Positions 33,843 through 42,220 of a DNA stretch of 64,000 nt are shown here, piece after piece (within the stretch, counting starts at the first letter, position 1; every line of letters begins with the position of its first letter). Under the pieces are notes generated by a model that saw nothing but the letters and a program-made list of their open reading frames with translations, was not told the origin of the DNA and did no database searches. The stretch comes from Comamonas sp. B21-038 (GTDB lineage Bacteria > Pseudomonadota > Gammaproteobacteria > Burkholderiales > Burkholderiaceae_C). The position numbers were made by a program, and so were the translations under genes. Where the stretch lies: assembly GCF_022387135.1 (NCBI RefSeq), contig NZ_CP092462.1, forward strand, positions 868,001-932,000. Direction: 5' to 3'.

Positions 33843-34982
33843 TCAGCTCCCAGTGAGTGGCCGTAAGTACTTGTCGTAGATCAGCTGGGCCTGTTCAGCA
33901 CCCCTTGTGGGATGGTTTTTAACATCCAACCAAACCTGGAATATATCTGCGACCAAGACTCCATCCTGGTTCACCGCAGCTCTGAAGGTGGATTGCGGAA
34001 AAGCGGTTTGTCGGAGTATCACATCTGGCCGCTCCGAGGGGAAAGCCATCAGCCCAGCCCATGCCGGAGCTTCCAGGTCTGGAGCCTTGTTGACGTAGAT
34101 GTAGGGCGGGACGCCACTGACATGCCCAATGTCTAGTGCATCCGCTGCAGCAAACAACCCCAGACAAGCGTAGTCTGTATGTTTGCTGAGCAGACTTCGA
34201 ATTTGCTGATCGGCCGGCAGTCGCAGAAGAAAGCGGCAAGGAATCTCTGAACTGGGCCGCATGGCAGCAGCGCTCCAGCGGCTGAAAAGCTCCTCACAGC
34301 GAACCAGCTTCAGGTGCACCGAGGAGTCGCTCAGGTAGCCCTCGTTACGCAGCTGTTGCAGGAACCGGGATGCGCTCATGGCAGACACCTGGGCGCATTC
34401 TGCAAGCTCGGAGCCGCTTTTGAACCTTCTTCTGGGGGCATTGAGAAGGCCGTCAGGCAGCTCCCATGCCAGCAGCAGCTTTAGCATCCACTGGTTCAGA
34501 TCGGAGAACAGATTGATAGTCGGTGCAGGACGGGGTAAGCGTCCTTTGCGGGGCTCTTCGGGCAGATGATTCAGTGGCTGTAATGCCTCCGCACTGAAAT
34601 AGCGCTCACCCCTTGCAGAGACAATGCCTACCGGCGTATCGTTGGCAAAACGCTGCGCAAACGCCTGCACATGGTTGATCAGCGATAGGGGTGCCTCGGG
34701 CACCCATATGACCGCCAGGGGGCTAGCGCCGCTGGAGCGCTCAGCCGCCTCTCTGGCCTGCAAAATGGCCATCGACAGCAGGGGCAACACGCGGTCTGGG
34801 CGGCTTTCGGACAGCGCCTTGACTTCTATGATGAAGCGCGCAGTGCCGTGTCGAACCACCAAATGCGCGTATGGTGACTCTGCAGGTGGCATTTCCACCG
34901 CCCAACCCTGAGACTGGAAGATCTCAGCCACATGCTGCTCAGCACGCGATCCGGTGGGGGCAACGGAAGAGTTTTTTGGCAT
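33843..34982 (-). CDS. AbiEi-like antitoxin/repressor with N-terminal nuclease-fold-like domain
   Basis: About 379 residues from the ATG at 34982 (MPKNSSVAPTG). The frame stays open to 35075 but that stretch translates the operator repeats. Three parts are visible: residues about 10-140, with SRAEQHVAEIFQSQGWAVE and FIIEVKALSES, look like a PD-(D/E)XK nuclease fold keeping the E-x-K but with Ala-His where the first Asp is expected; residues about 180-240 look like a winged helix (SAMSASRFLQQLRNEGYL); and the C-terminus VLVADIFQVWLDVKNHPTRG matches the end of AbiEi_2 antitoxins, where the Asp, Leu and HP residues are conserved. It should bind and silence its promoter and neutralise the downstream nucleotidyltransferase. 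Roles are inferred from family and context. Confidence 0.7.
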   Translation of the reverse strand: MPKNSSVAPTGSRAEQHVAEIFQSQGWAVEMPPAESPYAHLVVRHGTARFIIEVKALSESRPDRVLPLLSMAILQAREAAERSSGASPLAVIWVPEAPLSLINHVQAFAQRFANDTPVGIVSARGERYFSAEALQPLNHLPEEPRKGRLPRPAPTINLFSDLNQWMLKLLLAWELPDGLLNAPRRRFKSGSELAECAQVSAMSASRFLQQLRNEGYLSDSSVHLKLVRCEELFSRWSAAAMRPSSEIPCRFLLRLPADQQIRSLLSKHTDYACLGLFAAADALDIGHVSGVPPYIYVNKAPDLEAPAWAGLMAFPSERPDVILRQTAFPQSTFRAAVNQDGVLVADIFQVWLDVKNHPTRGAEQAQLIYDKYLRPLTGS

Positions 34983-34995
34983 GATGGCTGCTCCT

Positions 34996-35061
34996 AACAT
35001 GGCCATTTTATTTAACATGGCCATGTTGTCAATCAAGGCCATGTTATTAAATGGCCATTTT
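34996..35061 (-). promoter_or_regulatory. Four-copy palindromic operator array upstream of the AbiE-like pair
   Basis: Four GGCC-centred sites lie directly before the antitoxin-like start: ATGGCCAT at 34999-35006, AACATGGCCATGTT at 35014-35027 (a perfect 14-base palindrome), AGGCCATGTT at 35036-35045, and AAATGGCCATTT at 35049-35060 (a perfect 12-base palindrome). Their centres are 18, 18 and 16 bases apart, close to two helical turns. Autoregulation through inverted repeats is known for AbiEi; binding here is inference. Confidence 0.7.
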
Positions 35062-35131
35062 GGGTACCCGACCATCTATAGTTGCAGCCTGGACAGATGT
35101 CGCTGCGGCGCCATCCTTGGGTTTCGAACCC

Positions 35132-36340
35132 TCAAGCCACCTGTCCCACCCCCCGCGCATCCGGCATGCGCGATGCCCAGGCAAACACCGCCATCCCCAG
35201 CAGCACCGTCACCGCCAGGCCCAGCGCCAGCAGCAGGCCGCTGTGGAAGAGCTGGGGCGCCACGAGGCCGGAGATGATGGTGAAGACCATCATCTGGCTA
35301 AAGCCCTGCAACGAAGAAGCCAGGCCGCGCATCTGGGGGAACTGGCCCATGGCTTCCAGCGTCAGGATGGGCATCAGCTGCGAGATGCCAAAGGTGTAGA
35401 GCGTGATGGGCAGGACGGCCCAGGGGACGGTGGGCTGCTGGGTCAGGCTGTTGTAGAGCAGGTTGCAGGCGCAGGCGACCAGCAGGCAGGCGTAGCCGAT
35501 GCGCTTTTGCACGGCGGGCGGAATGCGGCGGGCAAACACGCTGGAGATGGCCGAGCCCAGCATGGTGCCGGCGATCAATGGGATGAACAGCCAGCCCAGC
35601 GCGGTTTCGTCCATGCCGAGGATGGTCATCACAAACTCGGCGGCTGAGCTGATGTAGATCGAGTTGGCACCGGCCATCAGCGCCAGGCCGATCAGCATGG
35701 TGCGGAACTTGCGGTTGCGCAGTGCCTGCAGGTAGTTGCCGGCAATGATGCGCAGCTTCAGCGGCGTGCGGCGCTCGGGCGGCAGGGTTTCGGGCAACTG
35801 GCGCCAGATCAGCAGCGCCAGCAAGACGCCAAAGCCCGACAGGAAATAGAAGCTGTAGCGCCAGCCGCCATGGCTTTGCAGCCAGCCGCCCAGCACGGGC
35901 GCCAGCGCAGGGGCCAGGCCAAACACCATCATCACCAGCGCCATCATGCGCTGCGCCTCGGCACCCTGGTGCTGGTCTTGCACCATCGCGCGCACGATGA
36001 CCATGCCCGAGCCGGCGCACAGGCCCTGCACCAGGCGCATCAGCACCAGCGATTCAATCGAGCCGGCAAAGGCCGCTGCCAGCGAGGTGATGCCGTAGCC
36101 GATGGCCGAGACCATCAACACGCGGCGGCGGCCGAAGGTATCGCTGAGTGTGCCGTAGAACAGCATGGTGCTGGCCATCGCAAACACGTAGACGCTCAGG
36201 GTTTGCTGAACTGCAATGGGTGAGGCGCCAAACTCCTGCCCGATGGCATGGAAGGAAGGCAGGTAGGTATCGATGCCCAGCGGACCAATCATGGTGCACA
36301 GGGCAAACAGCAGGGTGAGCGTAACGGGTGACTTTTGCAT
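35132..36340 (-). CDS. Bcr/CflA-family MFS drug efflux transporter
   Basis: Twelve-segment proton-driven efflux pump of 402 residues. The Bcr/CflA N-terminal marker GPLGIDTYLPSFHAIGQEFG and the MFS loop GTLSDTFGRRRVLMVS are intact, and RLVQGLCAGSGMVIVRAMVQD is the drug:H+ antiporter motif in helix 4-5. The ATG at 36340 (MQKSPVTLTLL) was chosen; upstream residues are basic and Arg-rich. Substrates are unknown. Confidence 0.92.
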   Translation of the reverse strand: MQKSPVTLTLLFALCTMIGPLGIDTYLPSFHAIGQEFGASPIAVQQTLSVYVFAMASTMLFYGTLSDTFGRRRVLMVSAIGYGITSLAAAFAGSIESLVLMRLVQGLCAGSGMVIVRAMVQDQHQGAEAQRMMALVMMVFGLAPALAPVLGGWLQSHGGWRYSFYFLSGFGVLLALLIWRQLPETLPPERRTPLKLRIIAGNYLQALRNRKFRTMLIGLALMAGANSIYISSAAEFVMTILGMDETALGWLFIPLIAGTMLGSAISSVFARRIPPAVQKRIGYACLLVACACNLLYNSLTQQPTVPWAVLPITLYTFGISQLMPILTLEAMGQFPQMRGLASSLQGFSQMMVFTIISGLVAPQLFHSGLLLALGLAVTVLLGMAVFAWASRMPDARGVGQVA

Positions 36341-36635
36341 GGGACGCTGGGCGCGCTGCCCGGGCCGCGACACCAAGCGCTGCTTGGCCCTGCGGGCCTA
36401 TGGCTTGGATGGAGGAAGAAGCGGGTGGGGCGAGGGCGCCGAAATGAAGAACCACCGCCCCTCTGAAGATGGCTGAGGCTAGGCGGCAAGCAGGCATTTA
36501 ACCAAAAATTGCCGCTGCCTGTGCCAACCGCGGGCGCCGCCAAAACGCGCTGGGACATTGGCTGCCCGCAATGCAAAGAGCGCGAAACTGTGTACACATT
36601 TCACGCTCTGGGCGGTTATCAGCGGTGTCGAACGC
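36341..36635. other. Intergenic region between mog and the MFS gene
   Basis: This 295-base space lies between the 3' end of mog and the 5' end of the MFS gene, both on the minus strand. I see no convincing gene, RNA or repeat; it should contain the MFS promoter. Confidence 0.4.
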
Positions 36636-37232
36636 CTAGCTCGTGCTGGGCCGCTCGGCGCCCTTGGGGCGAAATGCCTTGCAAACGGCTTCGTCGGTCT
36701 GCAGATAGGGGCCGCCGATCAGATCCACGCAGTAGGGTACCGCGGCAAAGATGCCCGGCACCTGCTGCTGGCCTTCGGCGTCCTTCAGGCCTTCCAGGGT
36801 CTGGGCAATCGCCTTGGGCTGGCCGGGCAGGTTGATGACCAGGCTGCTGCCCCGGATGACGGCCACCTGGCGCGACAGAATCGCGGTCGGTACAAACTGC
36901 AGGCTGATCTGGCGCATCTGTTCGCCAAAGCCGGGCATCACCTTGTCTGCGATGGCCAGAGTTGCTTCGGGCGTCACATCGCGCGGTGCAGGGCCGGTGC
37001 CGCCAGTGGTCAGCACCAGCGCGCAGCCAAGGTCCACCAGCTCGATGAGGGTCTGGCTGATCAGCGCCTGATCGTCGGCGATCAAGCGCGTCTCGTACTG
37101 CAACGGGTTGCGCAGCGCGCGGCCCAGCCAGTCCTGCAAGGCAGGCAGGCCCTTGTCTTCGTAAACGCCGGTGCTGGCGCGGTCGCTGATGGACACGAGG
37201 CCAATCTTGACGGTGTCGTAGGTGCTGCTCAT
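36636..37232 (-). CDS. mog: Molybdopterin adenylyltransferase (MogA)
   Basis: Activates molybdopterin by adenylation before molybdate insertion. The 198-residue protein from the ATG at 37232 (MSSTYDTVKIGLVS) has the MPT-binding loop TTGGTGPAPRDVTPEAT and the conserved INLPGQPKAIAQTLEGL. MoaB is the closest alternative, but the insert and the C-terminal VPYCVDLIGGPYLQT fit MogA. It follows yjgA on the same strand with a 22-base gap. Confidence 0.92.
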   Translation of the reverse strand: MSSTYDTVKIGLVSISDRASTGVYEDKGLPALQDWLGRALRNPLQYETRLIADDQALISQTLIELVDLGCALVLTTGGTGPAPRDVTPEATLAIADKVMPGFGEQMRQISLQFVPTAILSRQVAVIRGSSLVINLPGQPKAIAQTLEGLKDAEGQQQVPGIFAAVPYCVDLIGGPYLQTDEAVCKAFRPKGAERPSTS

Positions 37233-37254
37233 CGCTTGCCCTGTTGCGCTGCCA

Positions 37255-37941
37255 TCAGGCCTGGTCATCGTCGTCGTCGCCGTCTTCGGCGGCGCTCGTG
37301 CTGCTGCGGCTGGCGCTGTGGGCGGCCATCACATGGTCACGCACCAGCTGGAACAGCTCGCGGTAGGCACGGCCCTTGCGGGGTGCCTGGCCGGTGGATT
37401 CCTGCACATGGGCCTCGTGGGCGCCTGGCATGTCCTTGCGGGCCTGGCGCACCAGGGAGCGCAGTTGCTGGATGTCGGTATCGGGGGCTTCGTTGATCCA
37501 CTGGGCCACCGCATCGTCGCTGACGATCATGCGGTCGCGCCACTGCTCGGCGGCATGCAGCAGGGCCTTTTCCAGGCTGGAGCCTTCCTTTTGCTCGGAC
37601 AGGGCCGCCTTGATCGCGGCGATTTCGCTGTCTTCGAGCTTGCGCATCAGCTTGCCGATGTACTGCATCTGGCGGCGCTTGCCTTCGAAATTGGTGATGC
37701 GCTTGGCCTCGGCCAGCGCGTTGGCCAGGATTTCAGGCAATTCCAGGCGCTTGAAGAGGTCGCTGCGCAAGGTCAGCAGCTCTTTGCCCAGGTCTTGCAG
37801 GTCATCCATTTCCTTTTTCAGGTCGGACTTGCTCGACTCGGTGGTGCCTTTGAGCTCGGCCTTGAGTTCGATATCGAGCTCGCTGCCTTCGGCCACGAAC
37901 TTGCCGCGAACGAAATAGCCTTTTTTGGGTTTGCGTGACAT
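37255..37941 (-). CDS. Ribosome biogenesis factor YjgA/DarP (DUF615)
   Basis: Highly charged cytosolic protein of 228 residues that associates with the late 50S precursor in E. coli. Conserved elements are SKSDLKKEMDDLQDLGKELL, TNFEGKRRQMQYIGKLMRK and LRSLVRQARKD. The C-terminus ends in an acidic EDGDDDDDQA tail. It is divergent from pmbA, the usual arrangement in proteobacteria, with an 80-base shared promoter region. Confidence 0.93.
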   Translation of the reverse strand: MSRKPKKGYFVRGKFVAEGSELDIELKAELKGTTESSKSDLKKEMDDLQDLGKELLTLRSDLFKRLELPEILANALAEAKRITNFEGKRRQMQYIGKLMRKLEDSEIAAIKAALSEQKEGSSLEKALLHAAEQWRDRMIVSDDAVAQWINEAPDTDIQQLRSLVRQARKDMPGAHEAHVQESTGQAPRKGRAYRELFQLVRDHVMAAHSASRSSTSAAEDGDDDDDQA

Positions 37942-38021
37942 GGTTAAATGCTTTTGTTCAAAAGGCCATCGCCCGGCGCAGTGCCTGGGCGATGGCGGTT
38001 ATCAGTATCATAGCGGGCAGT

Positions 38022-39422
38022 ATGAATAAATCCGTATCCAGCTCCAACAGCCAAGGCGATGCCAAGGCTGAGTCCGGCTTCAGCTACAGCCGCGCATTTT
38101 TCAAAGATCTCGTCGAGCAGGCGCTCTCGCATGCCAAAAAACTCGGTGCGACCGATGCCGGGGCCGATGCCTCCGAAGGCTCAGGTCTGTCGGTGAGTGT
38201 GCGCAAGGGCGAGCTGGAGACGGTGGAGCGCAACCGGGACAAATCACTGGGAGTGACGGTGTATCTGGGCAAGCGCCGTGGCAATGCCAGCACGTCCGAC
38301 TTCTCTGCCGAAGCAGTGCAGCGCACCGTGCAGGCGGCCTATGACATTGCACGCTTCACCGCCGAGGACCCTATCGCAGGTCTGCCCGACGCAGCCGATA
38401 TTGTGCCAGCAGCCGAGCACCGCGAACTGGAGCTATTCCATCCTTGGGCCATTGACAGCGAAGCGGCGGCCCAATTGGCCCTGCAGTGCGAGGCGGCGGC
38501 CTTTGCCACCGACAAGCGCATCACCAACAGCGAAGGCGCCGGTGTGTCGGCCCAGCAAAGCCATTTCTACAGCGCCCACACCAACGGTTTTGCCGGCGGT
38601 TATGCCAGCTCGCGCCACAGCCTGTCGGTGGCACCGATTGCCGGCAAGGGCGCCGACATGCAGCGCGATGCCTGGTACAGCAGCATGCGCCGCGCCAGCG
38701 ACCTGGCCGATCCTGCCGTGGTAGGCCGGTATGCTGCCGAGCGCGCACTCTCGCGCCTGGGCGCCCGCAAGATTGCCACGACCGAATGCCCGGTGCTGTT
38801 CGATGCCCCGCTGGCCGCCGGCCTGATGGGCTCGCTGGTGCAGGCCATCAGCGGCGGCGCGCTCTACCGCCGCAGCTCCTTTTTGCTGCATTCGCTGGGC
38901 AAGAAGGTGTTCCCCAAGCACATCCAGCTGGTCGAAGACCCCTTCATCATCGGCGGCAAGGGCAGTGCGCCTTATGACGACGAAGGCGTGCGCGTGTCCA
39001 AGCGTTCGGTGATCGAAGACGGCAAGGTGGCCGGCTATTTCCTGTCCACCTATTCGGCCCGCAAGCTGAGCATGCGCACCACCGGCAATGCCGGCGGCGC
39101 CCACAACCTGCATTTCTACTCGACCAAGACCCGCCCATCGGACGACCTCAACGCCATGCTGCAAAAGCTGGGCACGGGTCTGTTCGTCATCGAGCTGATG
39201 GGCCAGGGCGTGAACCCGGTCACCGGCGATTATTCGCGTGGCGCCAGTGGTTTCTGGGTGGAAAACGGCCAGATCGCCTTTCCGGTCGAAGAGATCACGA
39301 TCGCCGGCAACCTCAAGGACATGTTCAAGGGAATCGAGGCCGTGGGCGCCGATGCCTACAACGCCGGCTCCAAGACCTTGGGCAGTATCCTGATCAACCG
39401 CATGAAGGTGGCAGGGTCCTGA
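38022..39422 (+). CDS. pmbA: Metalloprotease-associated protein PmbA/TldE
   Basis: Partner of TldD in a zinc-dependent protease that trims peptides such as microcins and degrades antitoxins. The 466-residue protein from the ATG at 38022 (MNKSVSSSNSQ) contains the TldE features ADASEGSGLSVSVRKGELET, GKKVFPKHIQLVEDP and GVNPVTGDYSRGASGFWVE. TldE subunits lack the metal-binding HExxxH of TldD, and none is present here. Confidence 0.95.
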   Translation: MNKSVSSSNSQGDAKAESGFSYSRAFFKDLVEQALSHAKKLGATDAGADASEGSGLSVSVRKGELETVERNRDKSLGVTVYLGKRRGNASTSDFSAEAVQRTVQAAYDIARFTAEDPIAGLPDAADIVPAAEHRELELFHPWAIDSEAAAQLALQCEAAAFATDKRITNSEGAGVSAQQSHFYSAHTNGFAGGYASSRHSLSVAPIAGKGADMQRDAWYSSMRRASDLADPAVVGRYAAERALSRLGARKIATTECPVLFDAPLAAGLMGSLVQAISGGALYRRSSFLLHSLGKKVFPKHIQLVEDPFIIGGKGSAPYDDEGVRVSKRSVIEDGKVAGYFLSTYSARKLSMRTTGNAGGAHNLHFYSTKTRPSDDLNAMLQKLGTGLFVIELMGQGVNPVTGDYSRGASGFWVENGQIAFPVEEITIAGNLKDMFKGIEAVGADAYNAGSKTLGSILINRMKVAGS

Positions 39423-39542
39423 TCCCTCGCCGCTCAATAGCATCCAGCCCGCTCAGAGCCATCCAATCCAGGGGCGGCGGGCGGGTTTTATTTTTTGACT
39501 GAGCAGCTGGCCAAAGCGGGCCGGCACTGTAAGGAGTGGGCT

Positions 39543-40250
39543 GTGTTTACCGGCATTATTCAGGCAGTGGCGCGCATCAGCGCGATTGACGACCAACCGG
39601 GGCTGCGGAGCTTTACCGTGGCCTTTCCCGATGGCTTTTGCGATGCCCTGGCGATAGGGGCCAGTGTGTCGCACGACGGCGTATGCCTGACGGTGACCGA
39701 GCTGCTGGACCCCACGCACGCGCGCTTTGATGTGATGCAGCAGAGCCTGAACATCACCACCCTGGGCGGGCTGGAACTCGGCTCGCCAGTGAATGTGGAG
39801 CGCGCGGCCAAGGATGGCGCCGAGATTGGCGGCCACCCGCTGTCGGGCCATGTGGACTTTACCGGCACCTTGGTGCAGGTGCGCCAGTTCGACAACAACC
39901 ATGTGATGCGGGTCGCAGTGCCCCAGGCCTTTCGCCGCTATGTATTCGCCAAGGGCTATATCGCCATCAATGGCGCCAGCCTGACTGTTGCCGAGGTCAA
40001 CCGCCAGGAAGGCTGGTTCGAGGTCTGGCTCATCCCCGAGACGCTGCGCATGACCGTGTTTGGCGACAAGCGCGCCGGTGACCGCCTGAACATCGAGATC
40101 GAGCGCAGCACCCAGGTGGTGGTGGACACCGTGCGCGAGGCAGTGGACGAGAGCCTGGGCAAGCTTAAGCCCCTGCTCGAAGCGCTGCTGCGCGAAAAGG
40201 GCCTGAGCCTGGAAGACCTGGTCACACCGCCGCAACTGCCCAAGGCTTGA
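39543..40250 (+). CDS. ribE: Riboflavin synthase, alpha subunit type
   Basis: Makes riboflavin from two molecules of dimethylribityllumazine. The protein starts with GTG at 39543 (VFTGIIQAVARI), the invariant MFTGII N-terminus, after AAGGAG; it is 235 residues. Two lumazine-binding repeats are seen: the first with DGVCLTVTEL and GGHPLSGHVDFTG, the second with KGYIAINGASLTVAEVN. The C-terminus carries an extra helical tail. It stands alone, not with other rib genes, so it may be a second copy (as with E. coli-type ribC/ribE naming). Confidence 0.92.
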   Translation: MFTGIIQAVARISAIDDQPGLRSFTVAFPDGFCDALAIGASVSHDGVCLTVTELLDPTHARFDVMQQSLNITTLGGLELGSPVNVERAAKDGAEIGGHPLSGHVDFTGTLVQVRQFDNNHVMRVAVPQAFRRYVFAKGYIAINGASLTVAEVNRQEGWFEVWLIPETLRMTVFGDKRAGDRLNIEIERSTQVVVDTVREAVDESLGKLKPLLEALLREKGLSLEDLVTPPQLPKA

Positions 40251-40429
40251 TGGCCAAGGCGTGGACAGGGGTCCTCTGCATGACCCTCGCCCAATCGGAT
40301 GGACGCGGATCGGGAGGAGACGCAAGGCGTCTTTTGCAGTGAATAGCCGTAGCTATTGACAAGGAAGACAACGCAGCGGATCGCCCGAGACCGCGTTCAG
40401 ACCACGGCAGGGAGTTGTGCAGAGGATCC
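40251..40429. repeat. Intergenic region with small palindromes, possible extragenic repeat
   Basis: A GACGC-AAG-GCGTC hairpin followed by TTTT (40319-40335) could terminate ribE. Just after it AATAGC-CGTA-GCTATT (40342-40357) forms a second palindrome. I see no gene. The layout looks like a dispersed extragenic element, but only one copy lies in this window. Confidence 0.4.
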
Positions 40430-41191
40430 CTAGCGGGTGGCGACGATAAAGATCCGGGGGAAGGGCAGCAGCACCGTGCCGCTGGGCAACGCCGGGTAGG
40501 CCTGGCGGATGGCGGCCAGGTAGTCGGCCAGGTACTGCGTCTTCTCCTGTGCATCGAGCTGCGCCAGGAACGGCCGCAGCGCCGAGCCCTTGAACCATTC
40601 GACCACCGCCTCGTGGTTGGCCAGTGGGTGCATATAGGTGGTGCGCCAGGCATCGACCCGGCTGCACAGCGGCTGCAGCAGCGCGTAGTACCAGTCAAGG
40701 TTATGCCGATCAGGGTGACGCACCGCGCCGATGCGCGAAGCCCAGGGGCCTTGCGCGGCTACCTCCCGCGCCAGCACATGGGCGGGCTCTTGCAGATTGT
40801 CGGGTGTCTGCACCGCCAGGCTGCCGCCAGCGCGCAGTTGCTGCAGCAATTGCGGGTAGAGGCGGGCATGGTCGGGCAGCCACTGCAGGCTGGCATTGGC
40901 CAGAATCACATCCACGGCCGGTGCGGCCTGCCAGTTACCAATATCGGCCAGCGCAAACGGCGTCTGCGGCAGGCGCTCGCGTGCAGCGCGCAGCATGTCT
41001 TCGTCATTGTCCAGCCCCGTCACTGCCGCATCGGGGTAGCGCGCCTGCAGCACTTCGGTGGAGTTGCCAGGGCCGCAGCCCAGGTCGATGGCAGTCTGCA
41101 CCTCGGTGTTCGGAATGGCGGCTACCAGATCACGCACGGGGCGGGTGCGTTCGGCTTCAAACTGGCTGTACTGCTGGGCGGACCAGGTCAT
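40430..41191 (-). CDS. tam: Trans-aconitate 2-methyltransferase
   Basis: SAM-dependent methyltransferase of 253 residues that detoxifies trans-aconitate, an inhibitor of aconitase. Motif I AIDLGCGPGNSTEVL binds SAM, LDNDEDMLRAA is motif II, and VDVILANASLQWLPDH is the Tam-specific motif with Trp. The start MTWSAQQYSQFEAERTRP is the family N-terminus. It is divergent from a LysR gene (98-base gap), which may control it. Confidence 0.93.
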   Translation of the reverse strand: MTWSAQQYSQFEAERTRPVRDLVAAIPNTEVQTAIDLGCGPGNSTEVLQARYPDAAVTGLDNDEDMLRAARERLPQTPFALADIGNWQAAPAVDVILANASLQWLPDHARLYPQLLQQLRAGGSLAVQTPDNLQEPAHVLAREVAAQGPWASRIGAVRHPDRHNLDWYYALLQPLCSRVDAWRTTYMHPLANHEAVVEWFKGSALRPFLAQLDAQEKTQYLADYLAAIRQAYPALPSGTVLLPFPRIFIVATR

Positions 41192-41289
41192 GGGGTTCTC
41201 CTTCTGTCTTGCCAGGCACTGTAGTGCGCTTTACCCATGCTGACAAATACGCTATAAAAACCACAACCATACTTTTGAGGTATTGCTTG

Positions 41290-42219
41290 ATGGAGTTGAG
41301 ACAGCTGCGGGCCCTGGTCTGCATTGCCGAGTGTGGCAACCTGACCCGCGCTGCCCAGCAACTGGGTATGCAGCAGCCACCGCTGACGCGCCTGTTGCAG
41401 CAGTTGGAGGCCGAGATGGGTACACCCTTGATGGAGCGGCTGCCCAGAGGCATGCGGCCCACCGCCGCCGGTCTGGCGCTGGTGCAGGAGGCGCGCATGG
41501 TGCTGGCCCGGGTGGAGGCCATGGCCGGCCTGGTGCAGGATGCCGCCCAGGGCGGGCGCGGCCATGTGGCCATTGGCTTTACCAGCTCGGCAGCGCTGCA
41601 CCCCTTGGTGGCACAGGTGCTGCGGGCCTTTAGGGCACAGTGGCCGCGCGTGAAGGTCACGTTGGAGGAGGCGGGATCGGGCGAGCTGCTGGACGGCCTG
41701 CTGGCGCAGCGCCTGCATGCGGCGCTGGTGCGCTCGGCTTGGGAGGCGCAGCCCAGCCTCAGCAGCCGGCATGTGCTGAGCGAGCCGATGGTCGTGGCCG
41801 GGCCGCTGGGCCATGCACTGATGCAGTCGCGCCGCCCCTTGCCACTGGTGCAATTGCGGGGCCAACCGCTGGTGCTGTACCGGCGGCCAGCGGGCCCGGG
41901 CCTGCACGATGGCATCGTCGCTGCCTGCGTGGGCGCGGGCTTTCATCCGCAGGTGGTGCAAGAGGCCCCGCGCCTGACTGCCACGCTGAGCCTGGTAGCC
42001 GCCGGCCTGGGCCTGAGCGTCGTGCCGGCCTCCCTGCAGCACCTGCGCAGCGATGGGCTGGCCTACCGGCGGCTGAGCGGTGCGCCCGGCCTGGTGGCGC
42101 CGCTGATCCTGGTCAGCCAGCGCCGCCCCGAGGCGCAGGCCCGCGTGCTGCTCCAGCACCTGGGCGGCATTCTGGACCAGCAGCTGGCGCTGCAGCGGCC
42201 GCGCAAGGGGGGCGCCTGA
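41290..42219 (+). CDS. LysR-family transcriptional regulator 1
   Basis: A 309-residue LysR protein from the ATG at 41290 (MELRQLRALVCIAE). The N-terminal winged helix-turn-helix covers residues about 1-60 (NLTRAAQQLGMQQPPLTRLL), followed by a linker helix and a periplasmic-binding-protein-like effector domain. The divergent neighbour is tam, a likely target. The next gene, also a LysR, starts after one base. Confidence 0.92.
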   Translation: MELRQLRALVCIAECGNLTRAAQQLGMQQPPLTRLLQQLEAEMGTPLMERLPRGMRPTAAGLALVQEARMVLARVEAMAGLVQDAAQGGRGHVAIGFTSSAALHPLVAQVLRAFRAQWPRVKVTLEEAGSGELLDGLLAQRLHAALVRSAWEAQPSLSSRHVLSEPMVVAGPLGHALMQSRRPLPLVQLRGQPLVLYRRPAGPGLHDGIVAACVGAGFHPQVVQEAPRLTATLSLVAAGLGLSVVPASLQHLRSDGLAYRRLSGAPGLVAPLILVSQRRPEAQARVLLQHLGGILDQQLALQRPRKGGA

Positions 42220-42220
42220 C

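Noticed and set aside
34983..35075. N-terminal extension of the AbiEi-like protein rich in Asn-Met-Ala repeats
   Set aside because: It is the translation of the palindromic operator array; the ATG at 34982 is a better start.
35114..35150. TTTCGAACCC next to the MFS gene looks like a tRNA T-loop remnant, a possible integration site
   Set aside because: Only three stem pairs form on either strand and no acceptor or CCA follows; it is part of the 3' end of the MFS gene region.
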